Assembly (NCBI GenBank): GCA_030620925.1
Contig: JAUXIQ010000141.1
Coordinates: 1-5,991, forward strand
Source: JAUXIQ01 sp030620925 [NCBI: Nitrospinota bacterium]
GTDB taxonomy: Bacteria > JAUXIQ01
DNA: 5,991 nt
Reading direction: 5' to 3'
Shown: positions 1 to 5,991 of the stretch, piece by piece
How the letters are laid out: each line of letters opens with the position of its first letter
How positions within the stretch are numbered: position 1 is the stretch's first letter
Made by a program: the position numbers and the translations under genes
Notes under the pieces: generated by a model
Database searches by the model: none
What the model was told of the DNA's origin: nothing
The model's input: only the letters and a program-made list of their open reading frames with translations

Positions 1-2
1 CG

Positions 3-56
3 GGTGCGAAAGTGTCGCCCGACTTCCTGATGGACGCCGTAAAAGATGGCCGATGA
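3..56 (+). CDS. Possible C-terminal end of an unidentified upstream gene (5'-truncated)
   Basis: Reading from position 3, an open frame of 17 codons enters from the left edge and stops at TGA 54-56. The peptide ends in SPDFLMDAVKDGR, which looks like ordinary coding sequence. The other two frames look less protein-like: one stops at 28-30, and the other gives a Trp/Arg-rich peptide. The stop would overlap the next gene's ATG (46) by 11 nt, an arrangement common in tightly packed operons. The fragment is too short to identify, and the call rests only on peptide plausibility and the overlap. Confidence 0.35.
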   Translation, partial: GAKVSPDFLMDAVKDGR

Positions 57-375
57 TGAATGCCTGGTGTCGGATAAAGTTCTGGGCTTCAGGATGAAAG
101 AAGTGCTGGATATCATCCGGGCCACTGCTTCCAGGAAGGGATGGGATATAATCAATAATGAGGGTGGCCAGGGCTCATCCGGGTTGACCGTCAGATTTTC
201 CGGGCGGTCCGCCTGGTGCAGATTTGAAGTAATCGAAGTAGAGCCACGGCCCCTGGGCGGTAGATTCAAAATGCCCCAGACACGCCTCATCGTGCGGGCA
301 GGCGGAACCGATGAGAAGCAGATAGAAGAGCTCCAAGGGGTTTTACATATAGCTTTCCTGCGCGCCGGAGGGTAA
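46..375 (+). CDS. Uncharacterised 109-aa protein
   Basis: I do not recognise this protein's family. It is a small soluble-looking protein with no signal peptide, membrane segment or Cys/His metal motif. It opens with a likely helix (residues about 17-33, MKEVLDIIRATASRKGWDI). The middle looks beta-rich, with alternating hydrophobic residues such as LTVRF, CRFEVIEVEP and TRLIVRAG. It closes with another helix (about 89-106). An in-frame TAA at 40-42 limits the start to ATG 46 or an internal codon. No good Shine-Dalgarno sequence precedes ATG 46, so ATG 94 (Met17, at the first predicted helix) is a possible alternative. The stop TAA (373-375) lies 4 nt before the DUF2007-like gene, and the ribosome binding site of that gene sits inside the last codons here, so the two are probably co-transcribed and perhaps translationally coupled. 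Coding status is likely; function is unknown. Confidence 0.7.
   Translation: MADDECLVSDKVLGFRMKEVLDIIRATASRKGWDIINNEGGQGSSGLTVRFSGRSAWCRFEVIEVEPRPLGGRFKMPQTRLIVRAGGTDEKQIEELQGVLHIAFLRAGG
367..372 (+). promoter_or_regulatory. Shine-Dalgarno site for the DUF2007-like gene
   Basis: GGAGGG lies 7 nt before ATG 380, near-ideal strength and spacing. It fixes the start of the 77-aa protein and overlaps the end of the preceding reading frame, which suggests coupled translation. Confidence 0.8.
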
Positions 376-379
376 AAAA

Positions 380-613
380 ATGGAAGACTACTGGATAAAA
401 GTTTTTACTGCCTACAGCGAGCATGAAGCGCATATAGTGAAAGGTCTGTTGGAGAGCCAGGGCATAACCTGTAAAATCAAATCCATGGCCGTGCCTCAAT
501 ATCCGTTCACTGTGGATGGATTGGCGGAAAGGGAAATATACGTCCTGGAAGAGCAATATGAAGAAAGCGTATGGCTGCTCGAAGAAAATCTCGAAAGAGG
601 TGAGGGGGAATAG
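380..613 (+). CDS. DUF2007-type small protein (putative signal-transducing protein family)
   Basis: This 77-aa protein matches the pattern of DUF2007 (Pfam PF09413) as I know it. An opening beta strand (WIKVFTAYS, residues 5-13) is followed by a helix that begins with the HEAHIVKGLLESQGI segment (15-29). A second strand pair then includes a GLAEREIYVLEEQYEES segment (47-63), and the protein ends in an acidic helix with LLEE (66-69). The family has a small ferredoxin/GlnB-like fold and an unproven signalling role. The protein looks cytosolic, with no catalytic residues evident. Its start is set by a strong ribosome binding site. Its stop (TAG 611-613) is 9 nt upstream of recD2 and in the same frame, so the two are almost certainly co-transcribed. 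Family assignment is by visual pattern; a link to RecD2 function is inference from position only. Confidence 0.75.
   Translation: MEDYWIKVFTAYSEHEAHIVKGLLESQGITCKIKSMAVPQYPFTVDGLAEREIYVLEEQYEESVWLLEENLERGEGE
602..608 (+). promoter_or_regulatory. Candidate ribosome binding site for recD2
   Basis: GAGGGGG ends 14 nt before ATG 623, a longer spacing than usual. It lies inside the last codons of the DUF2007-like gene. An in-frame TAG at 611-613 excludes an earlier start, so translation probably relies on this spaced site or on reinitiation after the upstream stop. Confidence 0.5.
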
Positions 614-622
614 TCTCCGCTG

Positions 623-2800
623 ATGGACGAGAATAGCGAACAGCTCGAAGGAGTCCTGGAAAGGATCGTATATTCCAACGAGGACAACAACTACACCGTG
701 GCCCGGTTAAAGGTCCAGGGGCATAGTGAGCTGGTCACCGCGGTTGGAAACCTCGCCGGTGTGAGCGTGGGGGAAACCCTCTCCGTCACCGGCGCCTGGG
801 TAAACCACAAGAAGTTCGGGCAGCAGTTTCGCGTGGACAGCTTCATCACCAAAGTGCCGGCCACCATTAAAGGGATGGAGCGTTACCTTGGCTCCGGCCT
901 CATAAAAGGCATAGGCCCCGTCATGGCCAAACGCCTCACTCAAAAATTCGGGCTGAATACACTCGATATCATCGAAAACAAGCCCCGCAGACTCACAGAG
1001 ATCGAGGGGCTGGGGCCCAAAAAGGCGGAATCGATAACCAACGCCTGGAAGCAGCAGAAACATATCAGGGAGGTGATGGTATTCCTCCAGGGTTACGACA
1101 TCAGCGCCACCTACGCTGAGAAAATATACAGGGTCTACGGCGGCAGCACCATCTCCCGGGTCAAAGAAGACCCCTACTGCCTGGCCGCCGATATAATGGG
1201 CATAGGGTTCAAGACCGCTGACAAGGCGGCCCGCAGCATGGGCATACCCGCCGATTCCCCCAAACGGGCCATGGCGGGGATCGTATACCTTTTAGACGAA
1301 GCCGCTGGCGAAGGCCACCTTTATCTGCCCCGGCAGGAACTGTTGGACCTGACCCGGGAAAAGCTGGAAATTGACGGAGATATCACCGAACAGGCCATCC
1401 TCTCGCTGGCCGCCGACAAGCGAATACATATAGAGAACGCTTTTGACGGGGAAGAATCGGTCTACCTGGCCGCTCACTATCAGTCGGAGAACGACTCGGC
1501 GAAAAAACTCGAAACCCTGAAACAGGAGCACTCACAGCTCCCTCTGTTGGAAATAAATACCGTCTTTAACGAGCTGGAGGATAGAGGTAATATCCAATAC
1601 ACGGATAATCAGAAAAAAGCCGTGGAGGAAGCTCTGCGGCAGGGCGTCCTGGTAATCACCGGCGGTCCCGGCACCGGTAAGACCACCCTGATTAAAGCCA
1701 TAGTAACCGTCTACCAGCTCCTCAAAATTAAAATCATACTCGCCGCACCGACGGGCAGGGCCGCCAAACGGCTCTCCGAAGCCGCCGGCCTCCCGGCCAA
1801 GACCATTCACCGCCTCCTGGAGTTCAACCCTGCCAGGGGAGGTTTTCAGAGGGATGAATTCAACCCCCTTCAGGCCGACGCCGTCATCATCGACGAAACC
1901 TCGATGCTGGATATCCCCCTTTTCCATCACCTGATTAACGCCGTTCAGCCGGGGACGCGCCTGATACTGGTGGGCGACGTAGACCAGCTCCCCTCGGTGG
2001 GGCCCGGCAGCTTTTTAAAGGACGTCATCAACTCCGGGGTTTTCAAGGTGGTATTGCTGAAAGAGATATTCAGGCAGGAAGAAGAGAGCGCCATCGTGCT
2101 GAACGCCCACCGGATAAACCAGGGCGAGAAACCTGAATACAAGAGGAAAGACGGCGGCAAGAGCGAATTCATATTCGCCCGGAAGGAAGAGCCTGAGCAG
2201 GTGCTTCGCCATATCAAAGAACTCTGCACCCGCATTTTGCCGACCCAGCACGGCTGGAAAAACAGGCACGACGTTCAGGTCATCTGCCCCATGAACAGGG
2301 GCGTGGTGGGCACCTGGAACCTGAACTCCGAATTGCAGAACACGCTTAATCCCAGAGGCCCCCAAATTGTCAGAGGAGACAAAATATTCCGGCTCGGAGA
2401 CCGCGTCATGCAGGTCCAGAACAACTATGATAAAGACATTTTCAACGGGGACCTGGGGAAAATCGCCGCGGTGAATACCGAAGATAACAAGCTCCTGGTC
2501 GACTTCGAAGGACAACTGATGGATTACGAAGCGGACGAGCTCGACGAGCTGGCGCTCGCCTACGCGGTGTCCGTGCACAAATCGCAGGGCAGCGAGTATC
2601 CGGTGGTTGTAATGCCCCTGGTCACCCAGCATTTCCCCCTCCTCCAGCGCAACCTGCTCTACACCGGCATTTCACGCGCAAAGAAGCTGGTGATCCTGGT
2701 AGGTCAATATAAAGCCATGTATATCGCCATCAATAACGATAAAGTCCAGCAGCGCTACACCCACTTCATGAATCGCCTGAAAGAAGCGGCAGGCGGCTAG
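623..2800 (+). CDS. recD2: RecD2-type ATP-dependent 5'-3' DNA helicase
   Basis: Complete 725-aa superfamily 1B helicase, the usual length for RecD2 (RecD-like proteins not held in a RecBC complex). The N-terminal OB-like region (about 1-80) opens with LEGVLERIVYSNEDNNYTV, characteristic of the family and supporting this start. Helix-hairpin-helix elements follow at 91-105 (GLIKGIGPVMAKRL), 124-138 (IEGLGPKKAESI) and about 183-203 (MGIGFKTADKAA). The motor core shows a Q-like motif TDNQKKAV (327-334), Walker A GGPGTGKTT (347-355), motif Ia APTGRAAKRL (375-384), Walker B IIDETSMLD (422-430), motif III GDVDQLPSVGPG (451-462), the FRQ arginine (R484), VHKSQGSEYP (651-660) and motif VI LLYTGISRAKK (678-688). 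All key residues are intact, so activity is expected. Known RecD2 enzymes unwind DNA with a 5' overhang and act in repair and replication-fork maintenance. The gene lies between small genes in a probable operon. Confidence 0.97.
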   Translation: MDENSEQLEGVLERIVYSNEDNNYTVARLKVQGHSELVTAVGNLAGVSVGETLSVTGAWVNHKKFGQQFRVDSFITKVPATIKGMERYLGSGLIKGIGPVMAKRLTQKFGLNTLDIIENKPRRLTEIEGLGPKKAESITNAWKQQKHIREVMVFLQGYDISATYAEKIYRVYGGSTISRVKEDPYCLAADIMGIGFKTADKAARSMGIPADSPKRAMAGIVYLLDEAAGEGHLYLPRQELLDLTREKLEIDGDITEQAILSLAADKRIHIENAFDGEESVYLAAHYQSENDSAKKLETLKQEHSQLPLLEINTVFNELEDRGNIQYTDNQKKAVEEALRQGVLVITGGPGTGKTTLIKAIVTVYQLLKIKIILAAPTGRAAKRLSEAAGLPAKTIHRLLEFNPARGGFQRDEFNPLQADAVIIDETSMLDIPLFHHLINAVQPGTRLILVGDVDQLPSVGPGSFLKDVINSGVFKVVLLKEIFRQEEESAIVLNAHRINQGEKPEYKRKDGGKSEFIFARKEEPEQVLRHIKELCTRILPTQHGWKNRHDVQVICPMNRGVVGTWNLNSELQNTLNPRGPQIVRGDKIFRLGDRVMQVQNNYDKDIFNGDLGKIAAVNTEDNKLLVDFEGQLMDYEADELDELALAYAVSVHKSQGSEYPVVVMPLVTQHFPLLQRNLLYTGISRAKKLVILVGQYKAMYIAINNDKVQQRYTHFMNRLKEAAGG

Positions 2801-2811
2801 AGAGCCTTTCT

Positions 2812-2818
2812 GAAGGGG
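2812..2818 (+). promoter_or_regulatory. Ribosome binding site for the zinc-ribbon gene
   Basis: GAAGGGG ends 6 nt before ATG 2825, in the 24-nt gap after recD2. Good spacing supports both the reality and the start of the 61-aa gene. Confidence 0.65.
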
Positions 2819-2824
2819 CAGCCG

Positions 2825-3010
2825 ATGGGATTCCAGGACTTCTTTAAATATTGGGAGAAAAGTTGGGCCCCTCTTACATCTCCATTAATAGAAATAATCA
2901 GAAAATTGACCGGCAAACACCAGCCCGGAAAATGCCCCCGGTGCAATTTCAGAGTCAACAAAGAAAATAACGTATGCTCGAACTGCGGCCACGACCTGAC
3001 GTCTAAATAA
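2825..3010 (+). CDS. Small zinc-ribbon protein
   Basis: This 61-aa protein has a four-cysteine zinc ribbon at its C-terminal end: CPRC (Cys37 and Cys40) and CSNCGHDL (Cys51 and Cys54), a 10-residue gap separating the two knuckles. This fits the generic prokaryotic zinc-ribbon families (Pfam zinc_ribbon type). The N-terminal half is aromatic and hydrophobic (FFKYWEKSW, then PLIEIIRKLTG, residues 6-30). It could form an amphipathic helix that binds a partner protein or a membrane surface, but it is not a clear transmembrane segment. The gene follows recD2 by 24 nt with its own ribosome binding site, so it is probably the last gene of that operon. The ribbon could bind nucleic acid or protein; sequence alone does not decide. 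No specific family name is recognised. Confidence 0.75.
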   Translation: MGFQDFFKYWEKSWAPLTSPLIEIIRKLTGKHQPGKCPRCNFRVNKENNVCSNCGHDLTSK

Positions 3011-3019
3011 TCGTCATAC

Positions 3020-3042
3020 CCATCACGCCGAAGGCGTGATGG
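3020..3042 (+). terminator. Hairpin 1 after the recD2 operon; terminator-like, without a T-tract
   Basis: A perfect 10-bp stem, ccatcacgcc (3020-3029) with ggcgtgatgg (3033-3042), closes on a 3-nt GAA loop. It starts 9 nt after the zinc-ribbon stop codon, the usual place for a transcription end. No run of T follows on either strand, so a classic rho-independent terminator is not shown. It may be a U-tract-less terminator, an mRNA 3'-end stabiliser or a palindromic repeat unit. Confidence 0.4.
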
Positions 3043-3048
3043 AGGGGA

Positions 3049-3079
3049 GTTTGGCACCGCCGCCAGGCGGGGCTCAAAC
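3049..3079. repeat. Hairpin 2: imperfect palindrome
   Basis: The outer arms gtttg (3049-3053) and caaac (3075-3079) enclose a GC step (3054-3055 with 3072-3073) and an inner stem ccgcc (3057-3061) with ggcgg (3066-3070) around loop gcca. One A/G mismatch (3056/3071) and one bulged T (3074) interrupt the fold. It begins 6 nt after hairpin 1. Confidence 0.6.
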
Positions 3080-3080
3080 A

Positions 3081-3109
3081 CCGCAATCCCGTGATAAGCG
3101 GGATTGCGG
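3081..3109. repeat. Hairpin 3: perfect 11-bp inverted repeat
   Basis: ccgcaatcccg (3081-3091) is perfectly complementary to cgggattgcgg (3099-3109), with a 7-nt loop tgataag. It follows hairpin 2 by 1 nt and completes a row of three stem-loops. No T-tract follows. It resembles the short dispersed palindromes (REP-like units) found in many bacterial genomes; that class assignment is inference because only one copy of the row is visible here. Confidence 0.65.
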
Positions 3110-3187
3110 GATAAAGGATGTGAATCGAAAAATTGAGGAAGCAGCCAATAGCTGACTGACGCATTAAAGCCTTAACTTACCAAAAAG

Positions 3188-3217
3188 TTTTTAGGGGGAG
3201 TTTGAGGGGGCGTTTTT
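3188..3217. repeat. Mirror-symmetric T/G-tract element upstream of addB
   Basis: The stretch reads T5-A-G5-AGTTTGA-G5-CG-T5. It is symmetric when read backwards on the same strand except for A versus CG between the outer T and G runs, and its 7-nt centre is an exact mirror. It can also be seen as two imperfect copies of a GTTT(TT)xGGGGG unit. It lies 28 nt before the addB-like start codon. The G runs are too far away to act as a ribosome binding site. Confidence 0.45.
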
Positions 3218-3244
3218 ACAAAAAAGCATTCTCAATAATAATCA

Positions 3245-5991
3245 ATGACACTGCAAATAATCTCAGGCGGCGCGGGAACCGGTAAAACACAAAGGTGCAT
3301 GGACCTGCTCCTGGAGGAAGTCTCCGGGGGCAGAGCGCACGAAGTGCTTTTCCTCCTCTATAATAACCATCAGGTGCAGACCGTCAGAGAGTTCCTCCGG
3401 GAAAACCTGGAAGCCTATATAGAACCCTCACTGATGACTTTCCAGGGGCTCATCCGGGAAATTCTTTATCAGGGCCTTTCATCGCCTCCCTCCATAGCCC
3501 CCGAAAACCTCGCCCTGCATCTCTTCCGCAAAGCCGTGGAGGATTGCGACCTGTCCTATTATCGAAACGCCGCACAGGGCGGCATGCTCAGGCTCCTCAA
3601 GAAAGTGGTAGACGAACTTAAAACCAACTGCGTCTCACCCGGCTCACTGCGGGACGCGACACGAAAACTATCAGGCGGGCGCGCTTATACCGCGACCCTC
3701 ATGAAAAAGGCTGCGGAGCTCAGCGATATTTACGACCGTTACCAGCACCTGCTGCGCGACTACGGATACGAAGAATGGCCCGATGCGGGGTTTCGGGCCA
3801 TCGAGCTGCTCCGGAGCGAGCCGGAAATTTTAAAACAAAAGAAGCTGCTCTTGATGGACGGCTTCTTCTATCTCACGCCCTGGCAGAAAGACATGCTGTC
3901 GACGCTTTTAGATAATGTGCCGCGCTCGATCGTAACCATCTGCCACGAAAATGGAAGGCTGGAAGTTTTCAGGGCGCTCGAAGATATGCACGCCTTCCTC
4001 ACGGGCTTTTCAGAGGGTGAGGTGATTTACCTTGAAGAAAATATGAGGGCCAAGGCCCCCTCGCTCAGACACATCGAGAAGCATATCTTCAACCCCGAGG
4101 CGCCCCCCATCCCTGCGGACGAATCCCTCAGCATATACGAAGCCGGACCGCAGGATGCGGAAGCGGAGCTGATCGCCCGCACCATCAAACGGATGGTCAT
4201 GGAAGAAGATTACCATTACCCGGATTTCGGCGTCCTGCTCAGGAGCGACTCCACTTACAAAGACATCTTCAAGCAGGTATTCAAAAGGTTCGACATACCC
4301 CTGGTGATGTCCCGCAATATCGACCTGAAGGACGTATCAAGCTTCAGGGCCGTGCTGACCCTCCTCGAGCTGGCTGCGGGAGAGTGGTCCAGGGAAAAGG
4401 TAATATCCTTCATGAGGGACGCGGGTATAGCAAGGGATATGCAGGACATATCCCCCTTCTCCGCCCGCGTCGTGGATCGTATTGAAAACCTCGCCATCGC
4501 CCTGGGCATAAACGATAAGAAACGCTGGCTCGATATTTTCGGCCCTAATTCCAAAAGTAGAGGGAATCAAGATACAGCACAGGCCAGGGCCGTCCGGGAG
4601 CTCGTCCACCTTGAAGAAAAAATAAGGAACGCGCAGACCTCCCGAAGCCTGGTCGGGGCGTTGTCAGAGGTTATCGGTGAGCTCTATATGCTGGAAAACG
4701 CTTTCGTCGATGCGGCGGCTGGCCCCGTTAACGGCCAATCCACCTGCCCCGATATCAAGGGGCCGGAAGTGAGAATAGAAGCGGCGGCCATAGTAAAACT
4801 GCACGGTCTGCTGGGCCAGTTCCAGGCCCTTACCGAAATGGATGGAAACGGAGCCGCGAGACCGATCGAGCTGCTCGAATTCATAACCGACAGCGCCGAA
4901 ACCCTGAACGTGGAAATACCCGCTGAAATGCAGGCAGGTGTATGGGTTTCAAATATATTCGAGTCGAGGGTTCCGGAATTCAGAGTGGTCTTCGTGGCCG
5001 GTCTGCAGGAGGGCCTGTTTCCGCCCGGTTTCAGAGAAGACCCCATATTTCAGGACCGTGAAAGGAAGCTCCTTAACCGGAACGGAAATACGCTTCTCCG
5101 GGACAGGACGGCACTGGTAGACAGGGAAAGATACCTCTTTTACATCGCCCTGACCAGGGCTTCCGAGAGGATGACGCTCACCTATCCCGGCATGGACTCA
5201 TCGGGCAAGAAAAAGCTCGCTTCATTTTATTTGGACGACCTGCTCAAGCTGTTCACTCCCAGGAGCATGGCCGAGCGCACTTCCCTGGTGAACACCGCCC
5301 GAATCCTCCCCTCCCCTCACGAAATTATGAGCGAAGATGAGCTCATTAAATTCGTTGTTCGCGGATTAAACGACGAGCTGTCGCAGGACGACAGCGCCGG
5401 GCAGCACAAAATAAGCTCGCTATACAACCTGGCGCTGGACAGAACCCCTGAAATGTTAAGGGAAACATTGATCGCAGCAAACTCAGAACAAACCCTATCC
5501 TTAAGCGGTGACAGCACGCACTATCTTACGCAAAGGGAAAAACCCTACAGCATTTCCGAAATTCATACCTACGGTCAGTGCAAATTCAGATACTTCTGCC
5601 GGTATCTTCTCGGGCTCCAGCCAAGGAAAGAATACTTCATCGATTCCGCAGCAGAAGGAGACATTTATCATGAGGCGTTGAGGAGAATCTACCTCAAGAC
5701 GGTGCAGGAGAAGACGACTCCATCAACCGTCGACGGCGAGACTTTCGTGCAGGCCGGTCTGCAAGAGCTGGAAGCGGTTATGAAAGAGAGTTATGCGCGC
5801 CACCTGACGACCATCAGAGGAAACAATCTGCAGGAAAGAATGAAGAAGGCGTTCCGAAATTTTTTGGAAACGGAATACCAGTTTCAGGAACATGGAAAAA
5901 CGCGCCCTGCATACCTGGAACTGAGCTTCGGGGGCGGGAAATCCAAAGAGCCGCAAGACCCCCGCTCGACCGCAGAACCTCTGCGGCTCTC
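3245..5991 (+). CDS. addB: AddB-like ATP-dependent helicase/nuclease subunit B (3'-truncated by window)
   Basis: The frame is open for 915 codons to the window end. AddB pairs with AddA to resect double-strand breaks for RecA-dependent recombination. Visible elements are Walker A SGGAGTGKT (7-15), TFQGL (65-69), a Walker-B-like LLLMDGF (201-207), DFGVLLRS (327-334), VFVAGLQEGLFP (582-593) and the motif-VI-like YIALTRASERM (633-643). Near the end, YGQCKFRYFC with Cys779 matches the first cysteine of the AddB iron-sulphur cluster, and EGDIYHEAL (G805, H809) matches the start of the PD-(D/E)XK nuclease. The catalytic Asp/Lys residues and the other three cluster cysteines would lie beyond the edge; known AddB proteins are about 1,000-1,170 aa. 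An in-frame TAA at 3239-3241 and the early Walker A make ATG 3245 the only sensible start, yet no Shine-Dalgarno sequence precedes it. A related RexB or other UvrD-like nuclease is the alternative. addA is expected downstream. Confidence 0.88.
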   Translation, partial: MTLQIISGGAGTGKTQRCMDLLLEEVSGGRAHEVLFLLYNNHQVQTVREFLRENLEAYIEPSLMTFQGLIREILYQGLSSPPSIAPENLALHLFRKAVEDCDLSYYRNAAQGGMLRLLKKVVDELKTNCVSPGSLRDATRKLSGGRAYTATLMKKAAELSDIYDRYQHLLRDYGYEEWPDAGFRAIELLRSEPEILKQKKLLLMDGFFYLTPWQKDMLSTLLDNVPRSIVTICHENGRLEVFRALEDMHAFLTGFSEGEVIYLEENMRAKAPSLRHIEKHIFNPEAPPIPADESLSIYEAGPQDAEAELIARTIKRMVMEEDYHYPDFGVLLRSDSTYKDIFKQVFKRFDIPLVMSRNIDLKDVSSFRAVLTLLELAAGEWSREKVISFMRDAGIARDMQDISPFSARVVDRIENLAIALGINDKKRWLDIFGPNSKSRGNQDTAQARAVRELVHLEEKIRNAQTSRSLVGALSEVIGELYMLENAFVDAAAGPVNGQSTCPDIKGPEVRIEAAAIVKLHGLLGQFQALTEMDGNGAARPIELLEFITDSAETLNVEIPAEMQAGVWVSNIFESRVPEFRVVFVAGLQEGLFPPGFREDPIFQDRERKLLNRNGNTLLRDRTALVDRERYLFYIALTRASERMTLTYPGMDSSGKKKLASFYLDDLLKLFTPRSMAERTSLVNTARILPSPHEIMSEDELIKFVVRGLNDELSQDDSAGQHKISSLYNLALDRTPEMLRETLIAANSEQTLSLSGDSTHYLTQREKPYSISEIHTYGQCKFRYFCRYLLGLQPRKEYFIDSAAEGDIYHEALRRIYLKTVQEKTTPSTVDGETFVQAGLQELEAVMKESYARHLTTIRGNNLQERMKKAFRNFLETEYQFQEHGKTRPAYLELSFGGGKSKEPQDPRSTAEPLRL

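Noticed and set aside
287-690. Minus-strand open frames 287-556 and 496-690
   Set aside because: They are antisense to the 109-aa gene, the DUF2007-like gene and the start of recD2, with low-complexity or implausible peptides.
707-2632. Long minus-strand open frames (for example 707-1063, 1532-1930 and 2015-2632) opposite recD2
   Set aside because: They lie entirely antisense to a gene with intact helicase motifs, and their peptides match no family. They are shadows of a GC-rich coding frame.
2797-3081. Minus-strand 94-aa open frame across the zinc-ribbon gene and hairpins 1 and 2
   Set aside because: It overlaps a gene with a clear ribosome binding site and a four-cysteine motif, and it starts inside a palindromic region. 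No protein family is evident.
3020-3109. CRISPR array or tandem repeat
   Set aside because: The three hairpins differ in sequence. There is no repeated unit with regular spacers and no cas gene nearby.
3142-3154. A fourth hairpin, cagc/gctg with a 5-nt loop
   Set aside because: The stem is only 4 bp, which is expected by chance.
4010-5956. Minus-strand open frames opposite addB, and the + frame 4938-5120
   Set aside because: All overlap the continuous AddB-like frame, which has recognisable motifs before, within and after these positions. They have no supporting features of their own.

Overview
The window is a bacterial chromosomal segment in which every recognisable gene lies on the + strand. 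It holds two DNA-repair genes: a complete RecD2-type helicase gene (623-2800) and the first 915 codons of an AddB-like helicase-nuclease subunit gene (3245 to the window end). Four small reading frames accompany them. RecD2 and AddB together fit Firmicutes-like bacteria or Chloroflexota such as Dehalococcoidia. This lineage call is a tentative impression from protein style; there is no rRNA or other marker in the window.

Layout. Positions 3-56 probably carry the last 17 codons of an unidentified upstream gene. Next comes a compact cluster: an unrecognised 109-aa protein (46-375), a 77-aa DUF2007-type protein (380-613), recD2 (623-2800) and a 61-aa zinc-ribbon protein (2825-3010). The gaps between the genes of this cluster (46-3010) are 4, 9 and 24 nt, so one transcript is likely. 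A 234-nt AT-richer spacer (3011-3244) follows. It contains three back-to-back hairpins (3020-3109) and a mirror-symmetric T/G-rich stretch (3188-3217). The addB-like frame starts at 3245 without a visible ribosome binding site and runs off the end, just before the expected catalytic core of its C-terminal nuclease.

Function. RecD2 is a 5'-3' DNA helicase acting in DNA repair and replication-fork maintenance. AddB is the subunit that, with AddA, resects double-strand breaks. The shared theme is break processing and recombination, and addA would be expected downstream. The small proteins have no role I can assign. I see no CRISPR array, transposase, tRNA, rRNA or phage gene, and nothing that amounts to a clearly new system. 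The most unusual parts are the hairpin cluster and the little genes packed around recD2.
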